A DNA stretch of 64,000 bases from Prosopocoilus inquinatus (taxonomy: Eukaryota > Arthropoda > Insecta > Coleoptera > Lucanidae): positions 62,558,212 to 62,622,211 of the forward strand of contig CM069870.1 in assembly GCA_036172665.1 (NCBI GenBank), given 5' to 3'. The position numbers were made by a program, and so were the translations under genes. Positions within the stretch are counted from its first letter, which is position 1, and every line of letters begins with the position of its first letter. A model generated the notes under the pieces. It did no database searches and was not told where the DNA came from. It saw only the letters and a list, made by a program, of their open reading frames with translations. Below, piece by piece: positions 36,566 through 48,369 of this stretch.

Positions 36566-39500
36566 CTAAAATTTAACCCAATTATTCAAGAAATATTCAA
36601 ATCTTCTTCATGGACTTACTACGACGACAGAAAACAAGATTTTCGATTTTAATTGGGTTGCATGCATTAGATCAGGCAGTGAATCTAATGCCTCTAAGGC
36701 CCTTGGTCTGCTTTGGTAGTAAAGAGAGGCGTATCGTCCTACTGCATCTTTTCTAGAAATAACAATCCTTTTAGCGTAGCATTCTTTGAATTTGATATGG
36801 TGGGTAATCTTACTCCTTATCTATTTCCTGTTCTGGTTCTGAATGATAACCATCGCTATGGCAAGGACTATCGGGGATTTGCATCAATTCAAGAACTGCG
36901 GCGCAACCACGGGAAAAAGACATTAGCAGCGCAGCCACTGGTTTGTCTTCAGAAATGGGGAAAATCCTGAAAACGTACAGCGTGACAATTAATTATAAGA
37001 GTTAAATAAATAAAATTCGAATTCTCAAAATTACTCAACGCTTATCCTGTTGTAAATAAATTGCATAATCAATTAAAATAATCATAAATCATTCAGCTGT
37101 TATCTACTCGTATACCGTTTGGGTATTATGATTTACCATCATCATAATATTAGCTAATTTGAAAATTTGAAACATCCCTTATTATTTATAAAAGGTTGCT
37201 GAACATGTCCAAAATATCATATAATGCTTATTCGGTAGATAGCGCCTATATTAATGCAGATTTTTAAAATCTATTTTCGCTATTACTTACCTATGGTATA
37301 GATGCATGATTTAAAATTAGTTACAATTATACAGTGTTCCGTGTGGCTGTGACAGACCAAAGTTATGTTTTTTTTTTTTTTTTTTTAAATTGAATTAAAA
37401 CCGTATGCATGCTTTTATTTAATACCACCTTAGCTCCAAGCTTTCGGGTTTGTCGCAGAATTGTAATGGTTGGTAATTGATATCATTAACTGTGACTGCG
37501 ACCGACTTACTACATGTTTACCTTCTTTACTTTAGAAACCACGGATATGTAGGAAGACCTGTTGGAAACAAATTCAACCGAACAATAATCAACAGATGAA
37601 AATACCATCTCTCACATAGAACATGCACTGGCAGCGGGGATCGAATCCACACCTGCACATGCCCCCCCCCCCCCCCCTCTTCAAGTGTCAGTTCCCTTGC
37701 CTGTGAAACTAATGCTTAACTTAACTCCTAAAATTTTAATTTTATCGACACTACCTGATTATTTTAAATAAGGTAACAATACCAATAAAGGTACCAATAA
37801 AGATACCAATAAAAATAATAGTATTTAATATAAATAACTATAACAGTTGATTTAAATGTGAATCAATCTCCTTGTCATAGAAAACGATGTGAATAGAATT
37901 TTCTATGTTGTATTGTTCTTGTATTGTTACTGTCGTTTGCTGCATTCCTTAGCGTTACTTAATCTTACTTAAAATAATCTGGCAATGTTGGTAAAATAAA
38001 AATTAAGTATGCATGTTGTATGTGATATCATAAATCAAATGAGTGTCATTTTTAACAGATTAGAAACTAGAAACAGACTCAATACAGATTTTCTAAATAA
38101 TATCAACGATATTATAGAGAAAATATTCTATTGGAAGACGGAATAATGCTGTTTTATGAATTTACAAATTTGACATCTTACTGTGTGTAGGTTTGTTGTG
38201 TAACATATACTGAACCCTATATCATTGTAAAGCTTAATTAAAGACCTATTAAATTCAGTAATAAAATACAGGGTGTTTCATTTAAACTAACCGAGTAAAA
38301 TAAACATCGGAGTTATGAATCACCCAGTGTAAAATAATGGGAATATGTTCGAGATGGAAATTGTTTTCTGTTGCACAGAGGCTATGTAATGTTACTGTAA
38401 AATTTGAATGCCGAATTTTAATAAACATCTAATCTGTAAAACATCAAATAATACTATTTTTTTACATTGAAATGTCAATATATCAAAAACTGTTACATTT
38501 AGGTACATAATATCCTTTTAATAAATTTATCTACTCTCAAAGACGAATCGAAATAAACCATAATATACAATATGTTCCATTAAAAAAAAAAAAACATAAC
38601 TTTGGTGTGGCACAGCCACACGGAACACTCTATATAATTGTAGCTAATTTTAAATAATGGATCTATACCACAGGTAAGTAATAGAGAAAACAGATTTTAA
38701 AAATTTGCATTAATATAGGTGCTATCTATCGAATACGCACTATTGGCCTGTATATTTATTATGATAAATTAATTCTTGTCGATGGCATGCCTGCCTTTCT
38801 TAATTAATGAAATCACAAGACACCTTTTCAATTGCGAAACACAAAAGAGGGCTTCTTTATCGCTCTGCACCCTCGCAGCTAAAGTATCTATCAAAGGTCT
38901 GAGCTGTTGTAGGGCGGGCTTGTCCAGTAGGGTCAAGAGGGTCTTGTTGTCGATTAAACGTTGTTGGACTTCAGCATGGTGTAATGAGAGCAGTCTCTGG
39001 TGGGATGCATCCACTGGTTTCTTAGCATCGTTCGTGCCAAGGCCTAGCTCGTCCAGCCTGTGAAGAACGCTCTTGTATGCCTCTATGTGTCTTTGTAGCT
39101 CGATTTTCAGGGCTACGTGGAGGTGTGTTAAGCCACTTGCGTCTGGCGTAAGTCCATGGCAACCGAGTCCTGAAATTATTAAAAAAAAAATTAACTGGCA
39201 GCGCCTGAAGATTAGGCAACACATTCTACGAGTAAAGCGAGGCGCAAACAAGAGCGGAAACGCGCGCGGTGGCGGGTTTGTTGAACTTGAACAAGAATTG
39301 TCTTTCAACGACATTTAAAAACAGATGTTGTTTGCTGTTAGCGAAAGCGCTTAGTTTCGATGATCTAGTTGAACACTTCTCACTTAAGTCGCAGTTTTAA
39401 ATTAAATTAAAACGCACCTTATCCAGCTAATAAAATTAATACTTTTGCAAAACTTTGTTAATTAAAAACAATAAACAGAGAAAATAGTGCTAATATTTTA

Positions 39501-42500
39501 TTTTAAAATAGTTTCTTACTCCACTTACTTGTACATAGAGAATACATTCATAACGAAGCATGTAATTGATTAAATTCCTGTTTAAATTACTTTTTATTTG
39601 GCTAATTGCGTCTTGTGCAAACCAAACATTAATTTTCTATTTTGCCGCAAAAGGAAAAGCTCATTTTATACGCGCCAGTAATCACTCGCCTGTTGTTATA
39701 AAGCCTCCTTTGATTTTAATGGTTCTTATATCCGGTTTTCATTTAATTCTGTACGCCACGTGACTTACGTTGTATGAATCAATTTATCAGGTGGTTGGAT
39801 AAAATTAAAAAAACCTTCGTAAAAAATTCGTAATTGAGTTACGTAATGATGTATACATGATAGTTTCTGTGGAGTATGATCAATTATGAAGAGTCAAAGA
39901 GCACATACGTGGGCTGCTGGGAAAGTTTCTGGAAACGGTATGAAAAGACGCATATGAAATTTGGTAAACGGTATCATTGTTTTTCGAAGTATTCGCCTTT
40001 GACGTCAATACACTTTTGCATACGCTCGAACCAATTTCTAAAGCACGTTTTCCACTCTAAAGATGGTACCTCAGAAACCAGTATCCGGAATGTTTCAACT
40101 GCTGCTTCAGCCGACGAAAATCGCTCACCACGCATTTTATTTTTGATATTTGGGGACAAAAAGAAATCATTAGGTGATAAATCAGGTGAATATGGACAAC
40201 TTCCGGCAAAAAAATTGTAGTGTACCAATCAGCATTCACGGTTTTTCGATCCTCTGAAGCCACGGTTGCTACATGTCCAGTTAAACCAAAGAAACAAGCA
40301 ATCATTTGCTTCGCAGCACTGCGTGAACAGGCAACTTTTGTTGGTTTTGGTTCATTTTGAAATACCCAAACGGTAGATTGTTGTTTATTTTCTGGCTCGT
40401 ACGAATAGATCAGCGTTTCGTCACCAGTAACGATGTTATAAACTAAATTTGAACGACCTCCATTGAATTTCTTGAGCATTTCCTCGCACCATATGACACG
40501 ACCCTGCGTTTGCGCTTCTGTTAAATTGTGTGGGATCCAACGACTACAGAGCTTTCGTACATTCAAATGATCATGCAAAATCTGATGTATTGCTTTCATG
40601 TCAATGCGTAAGGATGCTTGAATCTCACGGAATGTCACATATCGATCTCGCTCAAGCATTTCACGCACAGCATCTACATTAGTGGCAACAACAGATGTTG
40701 ATGGACGACCTTCACGAAATTCGTCACTGAGAGAGGTACGTCCACGCTGGAATTCGGTAAATCAATTATAAACACTGCTCTTTGATGGTGCTTCATCTCC
40801 AAAAGCCAAATGAAGCCGATCGAGGCATTGTTTCGGCGGTAGACTACATTTGGAATCGTAAAAAATCAAGGCACGAAAATTTTCACGCGAGATTTCCATG
40901 TTTACACAAAATTACTTTTTCTCAAATGCTATGCAAACAAAATTAGTTCACTTGGATAGGAATTGTCAATAGAATTATAAGCGAAAAACGTCAAATTTTT
41001 GAAATGTGACAGTTGATAAACGCTAACAATTCTAGACCTACTAGATTCCAAAAAATTTTCCAGCAGCCCACGTACATTTCTATTATTGTTATTACAATTA
41101 AGAGAGATTCACATTCGATTTCTGTTCTCATTTTTTTTGAGTGCACTTTGGACCTTACCTTGTACCGCTTGTTCTAGAGCTTTTTTTCTAGAACTGAGCA
41201 TCCTGTGAAAATCCGGTTGAAAATCCAAGATGGCCCTGGCCAATTTTCCCAGTTTATTTTTTAGGGTGGGATCGTCATGGCATGCGAATAATCGGACCAA
41301 CTGCCACAGGACCGGCTCGGCGTTTACGTTCGGTTTTTGCCCCGTAGATACTAATCTGCGGAAAAAGAAATTGTGTTCGAAGTGAAAAGCTAAACTATCT
41401 CGTGTGATAATCTGTGCACAACAATGGCACTGAAAATATTCCTGAAGATTAAAACGGCCGTCTACCGCATTTATTATTAGTCGGTTTTTCTCAAGGGAAC
41501 AAAAGAGTTCAACAAACTTATTTTAATTTTTACGTCGGGGAACGGCCGGTTCACGGATTTTGTTGTTTGAGATGATGAGACAAGCCTGTTTGTTTGCATT
41601 GTGTCGTCTTGAGTTAGAAAACTGAAATCTGAAGAAGAATCTCACCGTGCGTGAAAGTCGAAGTTTAATTGGTGTGATGTTTGAATAATAATTAATGGCG
41701 ATTTCAGATGAAATCTTTATGAAACTAGTAAATACAAATAAAAAAAAAGTTTTATGGCGACGTACGATGAATAATTAAACATTTTGGCGAAAGCGTCACA
41801 TATGGTGTTCGTTTGTATGCTCTACTAGTATTTAAATAGTTTACCAAAACTTTGATTAAACATTTCTTTTGTATACGTTCGTAATAATACACTATAATAT
41901 AGTTTAATTTAAATTGTATTTTATTGTCAGAAAAAATATTGAATTTCGAATATCATTTATAAGATAAAAATCATGCTCTTCGTTTTGTCACTTTTCCACA
42001 GTTCACAGTGTCTGTATTGATAAGATCTTTTTTGTTTATTTAAACTACTCAATTCATTTTAATACTTACACAATAATATTTATGTGGAAGTCTCATTCGT
42101 AAGTTTTGATTTATTCCTGAACCACAGAAATAATACGAAAATTCTCTTTCCCTAAACAAGCCCGAATTTTATACTAATTAAATTATAAAAAAATGACGTT
42201 CTCGTTTCTATTGTTTAGTTTTACTAATAGTAATGTCAGATGGATTTTAAAAAGTTCGCTACAACTCCCTGCAATCTAAGCTGAATTGACGGTGGGCGTA
42301 GCGTAGACCGTCGGTTGTCGCTATTTCGGCTTCAGTGGAATGGAAATATATCGATCAAGTTGGCAACTCTATTCAGATGACGACTTGTTCAGTTACGTTT
42401 GATAACGTCTTTAGCTTCCCCTGGCTAGTTTCCTTTGACAACCTGTTTATTTATTATTTACCCTGAAGAAGATGTTAAACGTGCACTAAAACGTTGATAT

Positions 42501-45219
42501 CTGTGTCAATTTTATAGAGTGTCTGATCAATTATAATTCCCTATATTTTAACTCAATTTATATACATAAAGCATTATTTTAAGTTCTCAGACATGATTGT
42601 TTTAAAAATATTTTTGTTATTCAACGGTTTTCCGAAATAAATTAGTGTTAGGTGATTTTAAACAAGAGCAAGTTTTGTATAACAGTATTTTTCTGCTTGA
42701 AGTTATTTTTTATCGAAAATCAAAATATCAGAAATAAAGAAAAAAGAAATAAAATATACAATTAAAATTAGACAGACATACAGATAAGCCTCGTTTTATT
42801 TATTTTCAGTTTCTGTATTAATAAATTTGAATTCATTTTCATTCAATTCGTTGATAAATACTTAAAAGTAAGGATTTACGTTAACAATCGTTCATAAAAT
42901 TGATTACAGGCATTTAATTTCGATGGACTTAATTTTTTACGCGACCCACATTTAAACTTCTTTGAAATAGGAACAGAAATTTACCTCTCAACAAGGTGTG
43001 TACGGTGTCCTTCAAAAAGTGTGCTACAAATGGATTTTTTTTATCGATTGTTAAACCAAGAGGGATAGTATACTTAAGAGTACTTTTTCAGATAAACACA
43101 GAATTTCAGAAATATATACATAATATATATAATATATATAATATATAATAATAATTATAAAAGAAATCCTTTTGTAACACACTTTTTGAAACTCACTGTA
43201 TTTTGCTTGTAAGATATGTACAGAGATTTCTTTAATAAACTGTTTTTAATTTAGCTTTTATAGTTTACTTTTCCAAAGAGCTCACAGATCATTCAAATGA
43301 GACACCTTGCACCGTACGAAGACAAAAATATTTTTTTTTCAGAAACCAGGAATTCCTTTGGTATTAATTTATTTTTCTGTGTGAAATAATTCCCCATAAA
43401 TTCTACTGAAGACTTCCTTTTAAATTTCTCTCTAAATTTGATTTTAATTCTGAAAAGCTGACATTGTAAAAAATAATTCGTAATGTTCATGTGTAGAATG
43501 AGCAAAAATGAAGAAATTTCACGTGATCTCTCACTTTCGCTTTAATTGAAAAAAGAGATCACCTCTTAACCATCGCGCTCTCTTTGCACTTGGACAATTA
43601 TGTAATAATCTTAGTTAAATTATTTAACTTACAAAAAAAATCAAATTATTTATTATTAAAAGATGCATGTGAGGTTGTGGGTGATCGTATTTTGGACATG
43701 ATAAATACATCATTGGAATATGGTATGTTTCCCAGCAAATGGAAAATAACATATGTTACCCCAGTTCCAAAAGTGACGAACTCAAATCGTTGTGAAAACT
43801 TTAGACCCATAAATACAGTACCTCCCTATGAAAAAATAATTGAAATGTTTGTGAAAGAGCAATTGATAAACTATTGTGATGAAAATATCATAACCGAGAA
43901 ACAATCGGGATTCCGCAAACAACATTCTTGTGAATCAGTAATTATAAGTGTATGTGATAAATGGTTGAAAAAGATTGACGATGGTAGTATTGTCCTAGCT
44001 GTGTTCTTAGATTTTAGAAGAGCATTTGAAACTGTTAATAGAAATTTGTTGTTGGAGAAACTGAGACATTATGGAATAAGTGATACGGTGTGGGAATGGC
44101 TTCGTTCATACTTAAGTGACAGGAAGCAAAAAGTTAAATTCAAGGATTATGTTTCCAATGACCTTGAAATTAAGCATGGTGTTCCGCAGGGAACAATTTT
44201 GGGACCACTTCTTTTCATATTGTACATTAATGATATGGTAAAAGTTGTAAAAGATTGTGAAATTTGCTTGTTTGCTGATGATACAATGCTATATATAAGA
44301 GGTGATAACATAGGTACTATGATCGATACTATGAATATAGAATTGGATCATGTTTATAGATGGTTATGTAATAATAATTTGTGTGCAAATATGAGTAAAA
44401 CAAAGTTTATGATTATCGGCAACAATTATAAATTAAATAACTTGAAAATAGATAAAGATGTATTAATAAACAATATAAGAGTTGAAAGAGTTAATGAAAT
44501 TAAATATTTAGGTATCATAATCGATTGTAACTTAAATTTTAAGTCATGCAAATTATGTAATGCGAAAAATGTCACAAAAAGTAAATTTTATGTATAGAAT
44601 AGGAAAATCATTAAGCATGTATACTAAAAGTTTGTTATATAAAGCTTTTATTGCTCCTCATTTAGAATTTTGCTCCACGGTACTTTTCCACTTAAATAAA
44701 AATGAAATACAGCAGTTACAAAAAATACAAAATACAGCGATGCGACAAATTTTAAAATATAGTTTATACACTCCAGTTGATAAGATGTTAATGAGTCTAA
44801 ATTTAATGAGTGTTGAGCAGAGAATTATTTATAAAACAATGATTTTTATTTACAAAATGAAGCACAAACAATTGCCGTTTTACATATGCGAGCGACTTAT
44901 ATATGCCAGTAATATACATAGTTATCCGACAAGAAGTGCAAGTAATTTCTTTGTTGATAAATGCACTAAAAGTAAAACAAATAAATCATTGTTTTATAAA
45001 GGGCTGTGAATATTTAATGATTTACCAAGCGAAATCAAAAATTATAATTTAAGAAATTTTAAAAAGGAGTTAATTAATTTTGTTAGAACTAATTTTAAAA
45101 TATAAAATGGGTATACTATAAATATATATTGACTGTAATTTACTTTTTACTTTTAGTATAGTTTAGAATATAAACATATATGCATAATTGTAAATGAATA
45201 GCTTGAGCTAATAAAGACG

Positions 45220-45253
<34 letters not shown>

Positions 45254-48200
45254 AATCAAAAAACTAGAATAACATTTTAAGATTATTCCGAATGCCCAAT
45301 TTTATTTTTATAGTTTAGTGTTTATTTTTAATATTTTGAAAATATTAAATTGTAGAATATTTTTTATTTGACAAAAAACAAATTATTTACTTTTATCCAA
45401 AGGGTACAACTTTAACAGGTAACTTACATTTTACTGAATTAAAAAAGAATTATATTTTATATTAATTGCTTAGTTTGAAAGTATGATAAAAGGTAAATTA
45501 AAAGTCATAAAATATTAGTGCGTTCGCCTTTTTTATTTGTAAAATATCTGACATTAAATGTTTAGTGTTGAGCTTAAATGTTTAGAATTTCTGAAAACGC
45601 GTTGACATGAGAAAGACATTTTTCTGCTTACAACAAATTTTGCACGCATTAATAATTACATTTAATTATGATGATTTTTGGTGTCTCAGTCGAAGTCTAT
45701 ACGTGATTCAACCCTGAAATTCGTCACTTACCCCCCTTATACAGTGCGATTTGGCGGGAGAAGATAATATTCTGAAAATGTGTTAAGGAAGCCGAAAAGT
45801 AATTTAAAGTAGAAGAAGAAAAGTAGTCTCCATTAAGGTAACCATTACCTAATCGATACCAACTTCATAATTGCCAGTGTCGGTCGAAAACCTGTTTTAC
45901 ATTGACTACTCCATAATACAGCGTTTCCCAAACTGTAGGGCGCGTCCCCTTGGGGGGCGCATAAGTCTTCAAAGGAGGGCGTAGCACAATAAATAGGTAT
46001 AAACAATTGAAAGCAAATTGAAACTAATTTATCATCTTATTTTTTACAAGAAATTGCTTATACAGCCCTTCCCACCCCCTTTAACTTCTTTATTCTTGAC
46101 ATTAGAAAGAAGTCTTTATTATAAAACTTATACATATAGACTAATTCAAAGTTTTTTCTGATATTTACAGAAAAACAAATGAACATCGCATAACAGAGGT
46201 ATAAACTGAAATTTTAATTTTTTAAATGGAACACATGGTATTTTTATAATTATTTGGTATCTGAAAAAACAATTACCTTTAGTTTTCTTAAACAAATTTC
46301 ATCTTTTAAAACTTTGTTTAATTAAAACGTAGTATTTTATCTAAGAGACGATTATTCACGTTTTATACCACGGGTTTCTAACGAGATCGGTATAAACCCC
46401 TTTTGGAGATCGGTGAAGACTTGAAAGGGGTCGATGAACCTTCATTAGGGGTCTGCTAGGGGTCTTTCAGGGCGTCGGTGTTGTTAAGTCTTGTGTAATG
46501 AAGGTCTTGTTGAATAGTTTATAAAGAAAAGTAAAAAAAATTACATGTAATATTAAATGAATTTGAATTAGCTCGTGTAAAGGAGAAAAAAAAGACATTC
46601 AATTGATTATCAAAATCAAAACACTCCTAAAATACAAATAAAATCGAATGAAATAAAAACAAAAGACGATCGTCAAACAAGACAGAACGAAAACAAAAAT
46701 TGTGTGAAACTCATTAAGTCAAATTGATATAAACTGACTTTCACCAGAATCAAAAATTTAATTCAATTTGATTATTAAAAAATAAAATATATAAAATAAA
46801 TTCGCTAAAATTGGCGATCAATCGGCGGAATTAAAATGTAAAATAAAATAATCTTAAATCGTGTAGAAAAAAAAAACAAAAGACGTTCAATTGATGATTA
46901 AAAAAATCAAAAGTCATGTCAAATGAAATCAAAATTAATGTCATAGTAAGAAACAAAGGTCCATCACTTGATTATATTAAAAGTTAAATAAAATAGAGTC
47001 AAATGAGGATTGTATAAAAATAAAGGGTGCCGATAAAGTTAGGACCAAAATAGAAAATATATAAAACTAGCATTAAGTCAAATTTTTTTATCTAAACTGG
47101 GCAATCAGTGAATAATTTAAAAACAAAGTAAAGTCAAATCATATAAAAGAGAAAATAAAATGGCAATCAATCGACGGGATTAATAATTATAAAATAAATT
47201 CACACTCAATAAACGACAATGAAAACAAATTAGCGAAAAATAATGGTAAATAGTAGTTAAAAAATAAAAAAAAAAACGAATAAAATATATTAAAAGTAAG
47301 GGAAAGGGGGCGTGAAGCATAACAGAGCTCAAAAGGGGGTCGCAAAATCTAAAAGTTTGGGAAACGCTGCCATAACAGGATAAATTCCAGACGTAATTAC
47401 ATTTGTAATGAATGGAAATAGGATTTATTTGCGTGTTTTGGTCCCATTTAATACATCTTTAAAATATTTCACTTTCCCCTCGAATCACCCTGTAGATCAC
47501 GCTTTTTCTTAATTTAGATATTAATTTAGAAAGGTTATGTTAATTTTACGTAATTTTTTTTTATGTGATTTCTTACGGGTGTAAAAATTTGAAAAAATAT
47601 TGCCAGTTATTTTTTTTAATTTTAAGAATCGTTGAAATAGGAATTAGGAACTTTGTGTTTTCTTTTAAATATTAACAGCTCTCATAATTTAAATTTCTTT
47701 TGATATGTACGGGGTGTCTCAGTTTGCCTGTATGACACAGAATTTCGTTGTTTTAAGTGGAACACCCAATATTTCATAACGAATTTGAGTTTGTAAGGTC
47801 ATTTTTAAGTGAACTTAATAAAGGTTCCCTATAGTTTTAAGATATCAGGCTTTATTTATGGTTTTTGGAAAATACACTGGTAACGTTTATGTATTATCTC
47901 ATTAACGAAGAAAGTTATAAAGCAGATATTGTTGTACATACTTTTACAGCAGTAACAAAATTTGCTTTTTATTAAACAAGGGTTCTAGTAAAATCAACTC
48001 TTGATAACAAAGACAATACCTTTTGTTTTTTTTAAGCGGAACGGTATTATTTTTTCGTCGTCATCAGTAGAGACCGGATTTTAGGTAAAATGTTCTTCTT
48101 TAGTTTATAAGGTTTTCTTAATTTTTTTTTACTTACTTAGAAAATAACGTTTCTAATAACTGCGCCGAGTGAGGCAACCCCTCGACGAGCAAGTCGAGGG

Positions 48201-48369
48201 GTAGCTCGCTGGCGACTACAGCAAGCCCAGTTGATCCTAGCTTGGAGATGACGGCGGAGGCCTCCCGGTACTGTCTACCCTCGGCGAGGACGAGCACTCT
48301 CCGGAGCACCAGCCTCGGACTCGTGGGGGAGGTTCTCTCCCTCCGAATGCGCTCGCCGCACTCTCGCAT
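36104..48369 (-). CDS. MIEAP/SPATA18-like protein (mitochondria-eating protein family C-terminus)
   Basis: Six coding exons join in phase: 48369-48137, 41355-41159, 39169-38824, 36966-36814, 36752-36620 and 36565-36104, giving 1524 bases and 507 residues. In vertebrates MIEAP controls mitochondrial quality; that role here is inference. Residues about 340-500 (ILFSVVVLAFRTCRSIRESK, VADVTRVAWFLVNQDPPYEL, SSDRNSDTVKSYLWPAL) resemble the vertebrate C-terminal domain, which has a PPL motif, a DSD-type segment and a WPAL motif at the same spacing. The N-terminal 250 residues are helical, with no motif I can name. The start ATG has an in-frame TGA nine bases upstream. It lies 7 kb upstream of the kinase gene on the same strand. 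Structure is well supported; the name less so. Confidence 0.75.
36620..36752 (-). CDS. MIEAP-like gene, exon 5
   Basis: The acceptor TTATTTCTAG precedes KDAVGRYASLYYQSRPRALE, then ALDSLPDLMHATQLKSKILF and SVVV. The donor GTA/GTAAGT is in phase 0. Intron 5 is 54 bases. This is the start of the conserved C-terminal domain. Confidence 0.85.
36814..36966 (-). CDS. MIEAP-like gene, exon 4
   Basis: The acceptor GTACGTTTTCAG precedes IFPISEDKPVAALLMSFSRG and CAAVLELMQIPDSP. An acidic, His/Ser-rich linker (CHSDGYHSEPEQEIDKE) ends the exon. The donor AAGGA/GTAAGA joins to exon 5 across a 61-base intron. Confidence 0.8.
37225..38739. mobile_element. 1.5-kb element with about 150-base terminal inverted repeats
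   Basis: The left arm (37225-37375) starts TGCTTATTCGGTAGATAGCG and includes GTTCCGTGTGGCTGTG. The right arm (38593-38739) is its inverse (CACAGCCACACGGAAC ... CTATCTATCGAATACGCA). Each arm ends inward at a homopolymer: T at 37368-37386, A at 38582-38592. The interior is AT-rich with no transposase, a 16-base C run at 37662-37677 and an ACAGGGTGTTTCA motif near 38269. It lies in intron 3 of the MIEAP-like gene. Confidence 0.75.
38824..39169 (-). CDS. MIEAP-like gene, exon 3
   Basis: The acceptor TAATAATTTCAG precedes GLGCHGLTPDASGLTHLHVA, then LKIELQRHIEAYKSVLHRLD, QRLLSLHHAEVQQRLIDNKT and ARVQSDKEALFCVSQLKR. It is rich in heptad-like leucines, so probably helical or coiled coil. The donor AAAG/GTGTCT is weak but keeps the phase. 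Confidence 0.8.
39908..41072 (-). mobile_element. mariner element with internal deletion
   Basis: The termini CGTGGGCTGCTGGGAAAGTT and AATTTTCCAGCAGCCCACG are inverse, and TA flanks both ends (39906-39907 and 41073-41074), the classic mariner target site. At 1165 bases it is shorter than a typical 1.3-kb mariner. The transposase lies on the minus strand. It is inserted in intron 2 of the MIEAP-like gene, 86 bases from the donor of exon 2, in the same orientation as the gene. Confidence 0.92.
39974..40900 (-). pseudogene. mariner transposase pseudogene
   Basis: Translation from ATG at 40900-40898 gives MEISRENFRALIFYD, then an N-terminal helix-turn-helix region, REGRPSTSVV, RWIPHNLTEAQ and IVTGDETLIYSYEPE (first catalytic Asp), ending in CFRNWFERMQKCIDVKGEYF. 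A TGA at 40764-40762 replaces the Trp expected after SSVYN. After DWYTTIFLPEVV (about 40200) a deletion with frameshift removes the segment that should carry the HHDNA motif with the second catalytic Asp. The third Asp region (YSPDLSPNDFF) survives in another frame. It cannot make active transposase. Confidence 0.9.
41159..41355 (-). CDS. MIEAP-like gene, exon 2
   Basis: The acceptor CTTTTTCCGCAG precedes LVSTGQKPNVNAEPVLWQLV, then RLFACHDDPTLKNKLGKLAR and AILDFQPDFHRMLSSRKKAL. The donor CAAG/GTAAGG leaves one base of Gly. Intron 1 upstream is 6.8 kb and full of mobile elements. Confidence 0.8.
43001..43200. mobile_element. 200-base MITE with TACGGTGTCC/TACAGTGAG termini
   Basis: TTCAAAAAGTGTGCTACAAA at the left is mirrored by TTTTGTAACACACTTTTTGAA at the right. 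The interior has a long AT dinucleotide-rich run (43108-43150). TA at both edges suggests a TA target site. Confidence 0.65.
43584..45009 (+). pseudogene. Reverse transcriptase pseudogene of the truncated element
   Basis: The first frame (to about 44597) has PPYEKIIEMFVKEQL, EKQSGFRKQHSCESV, FLDFRRAFETVNRNLL (motif A), GVPQGTILGPLLFILYINDM and FADDTMLY (motif C, about 44269-44292). A frameshift at about 44560-44597 moves the rest (SLLYKAFIAPHLEFCSTVLF, LQKIQNTAMRQIL, SYPTRSASNFF) to another frame. A TGA at about 45007 replaces the expected Trp; the codons after it still read FNDLPSEIKNYNLRNFK. Only a few lesions separate it from an intact RT. Confidence 0.88.
43640..45252 (+). mobile_element. 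5'-truncated non-LTR retrotransposon (RT only), ATT tail
   Basis: The recognisable RT begins at about 43655 (DACEVVGDRILDMINTSLEY) with no endonuclease upstream, so the copy is 5'-truncated as usual for such elements. It ends in about ten ATT units (45222-45252) after AATAAAG at about 45211, the typical repeat tail. Internal differences from the 5.3-kb element show a different family. It is antisense to the host gene. Confidence 0.85.
45919..47369. mobile_element. Non-autonomous hAT element with 8-base target duplication
   Basis: The left terminus CAGCGTTTCCCAAACTGTAG and right terminus AAAAGTTTGGGAAACGCTG are inverse. Flanking octamers CCATAATA (45911-45918) and CCATAACA (47370-47377) differ at one base, the 8-base duplication of the hAT superfamily. 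The 1451-base body is purine-rich with repeated units of the type GACGATCAATTGAT / TTAAAAAAATCAAAA and has no transposase. A related body lies at about 50940-52085. Confidence 0.88.
48137..48369 (-). CDS. MIEAP-like gene, exon 1
   Basis: ATG at 48369-48367 opens MRECGERIRRERTSPTSPRL, then ASAVISKLGSTGLAVVASEL and LPLDLLVEGLPHSAQLLETL. The donor TCTAA/GTAAGT at 48137/48136 leaves two bases that make Lys with the next exon. It is GC-rich beside its surroundings. An untranslated upstream exon is possible. Confidence 0.75.

Larger units (their letters stand above)
41356..48136 (-). other. Intron 1 of the MIEAP-like gene (6.8 kb)
   Basis: The intron holds a small MITE (43001-43200), a truncated non-LTR retrotransposon in antisense orientation (43640-45252) and a non-autonomous hAT element (45919-47369). 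Sequence at 41356-43000 and 47378-48136 shows no recognisable feature apart from a GGGGTGTCTC motif near 47712. Confidence 0.7.

Noticed and set aside
37630..37680. tRNA-like B box next to a C homopolymer
   Set aside because: GGATTCGATCC alone is not enough for a tRNA or SINE call; mentioned only as part of the long-TIR element.
38769..38823. Extension of MIEAP-like exon 3 to the stop codon (CLVISLIKKGRHAIDKN)
   Set aside because: The in-phase join to exon 4 (QLKR-IFPISEDKP) and the conserved downstream domain show that the donor at 38824/38823 is used.
42460..42540. CCTGAAGAAGATG...AAAACGTTG motif resembling Penelope/hammerhead arms
   Set aside because: No matching hairpin between the two core parts and no coding remnant nearby; similarity could be chance.
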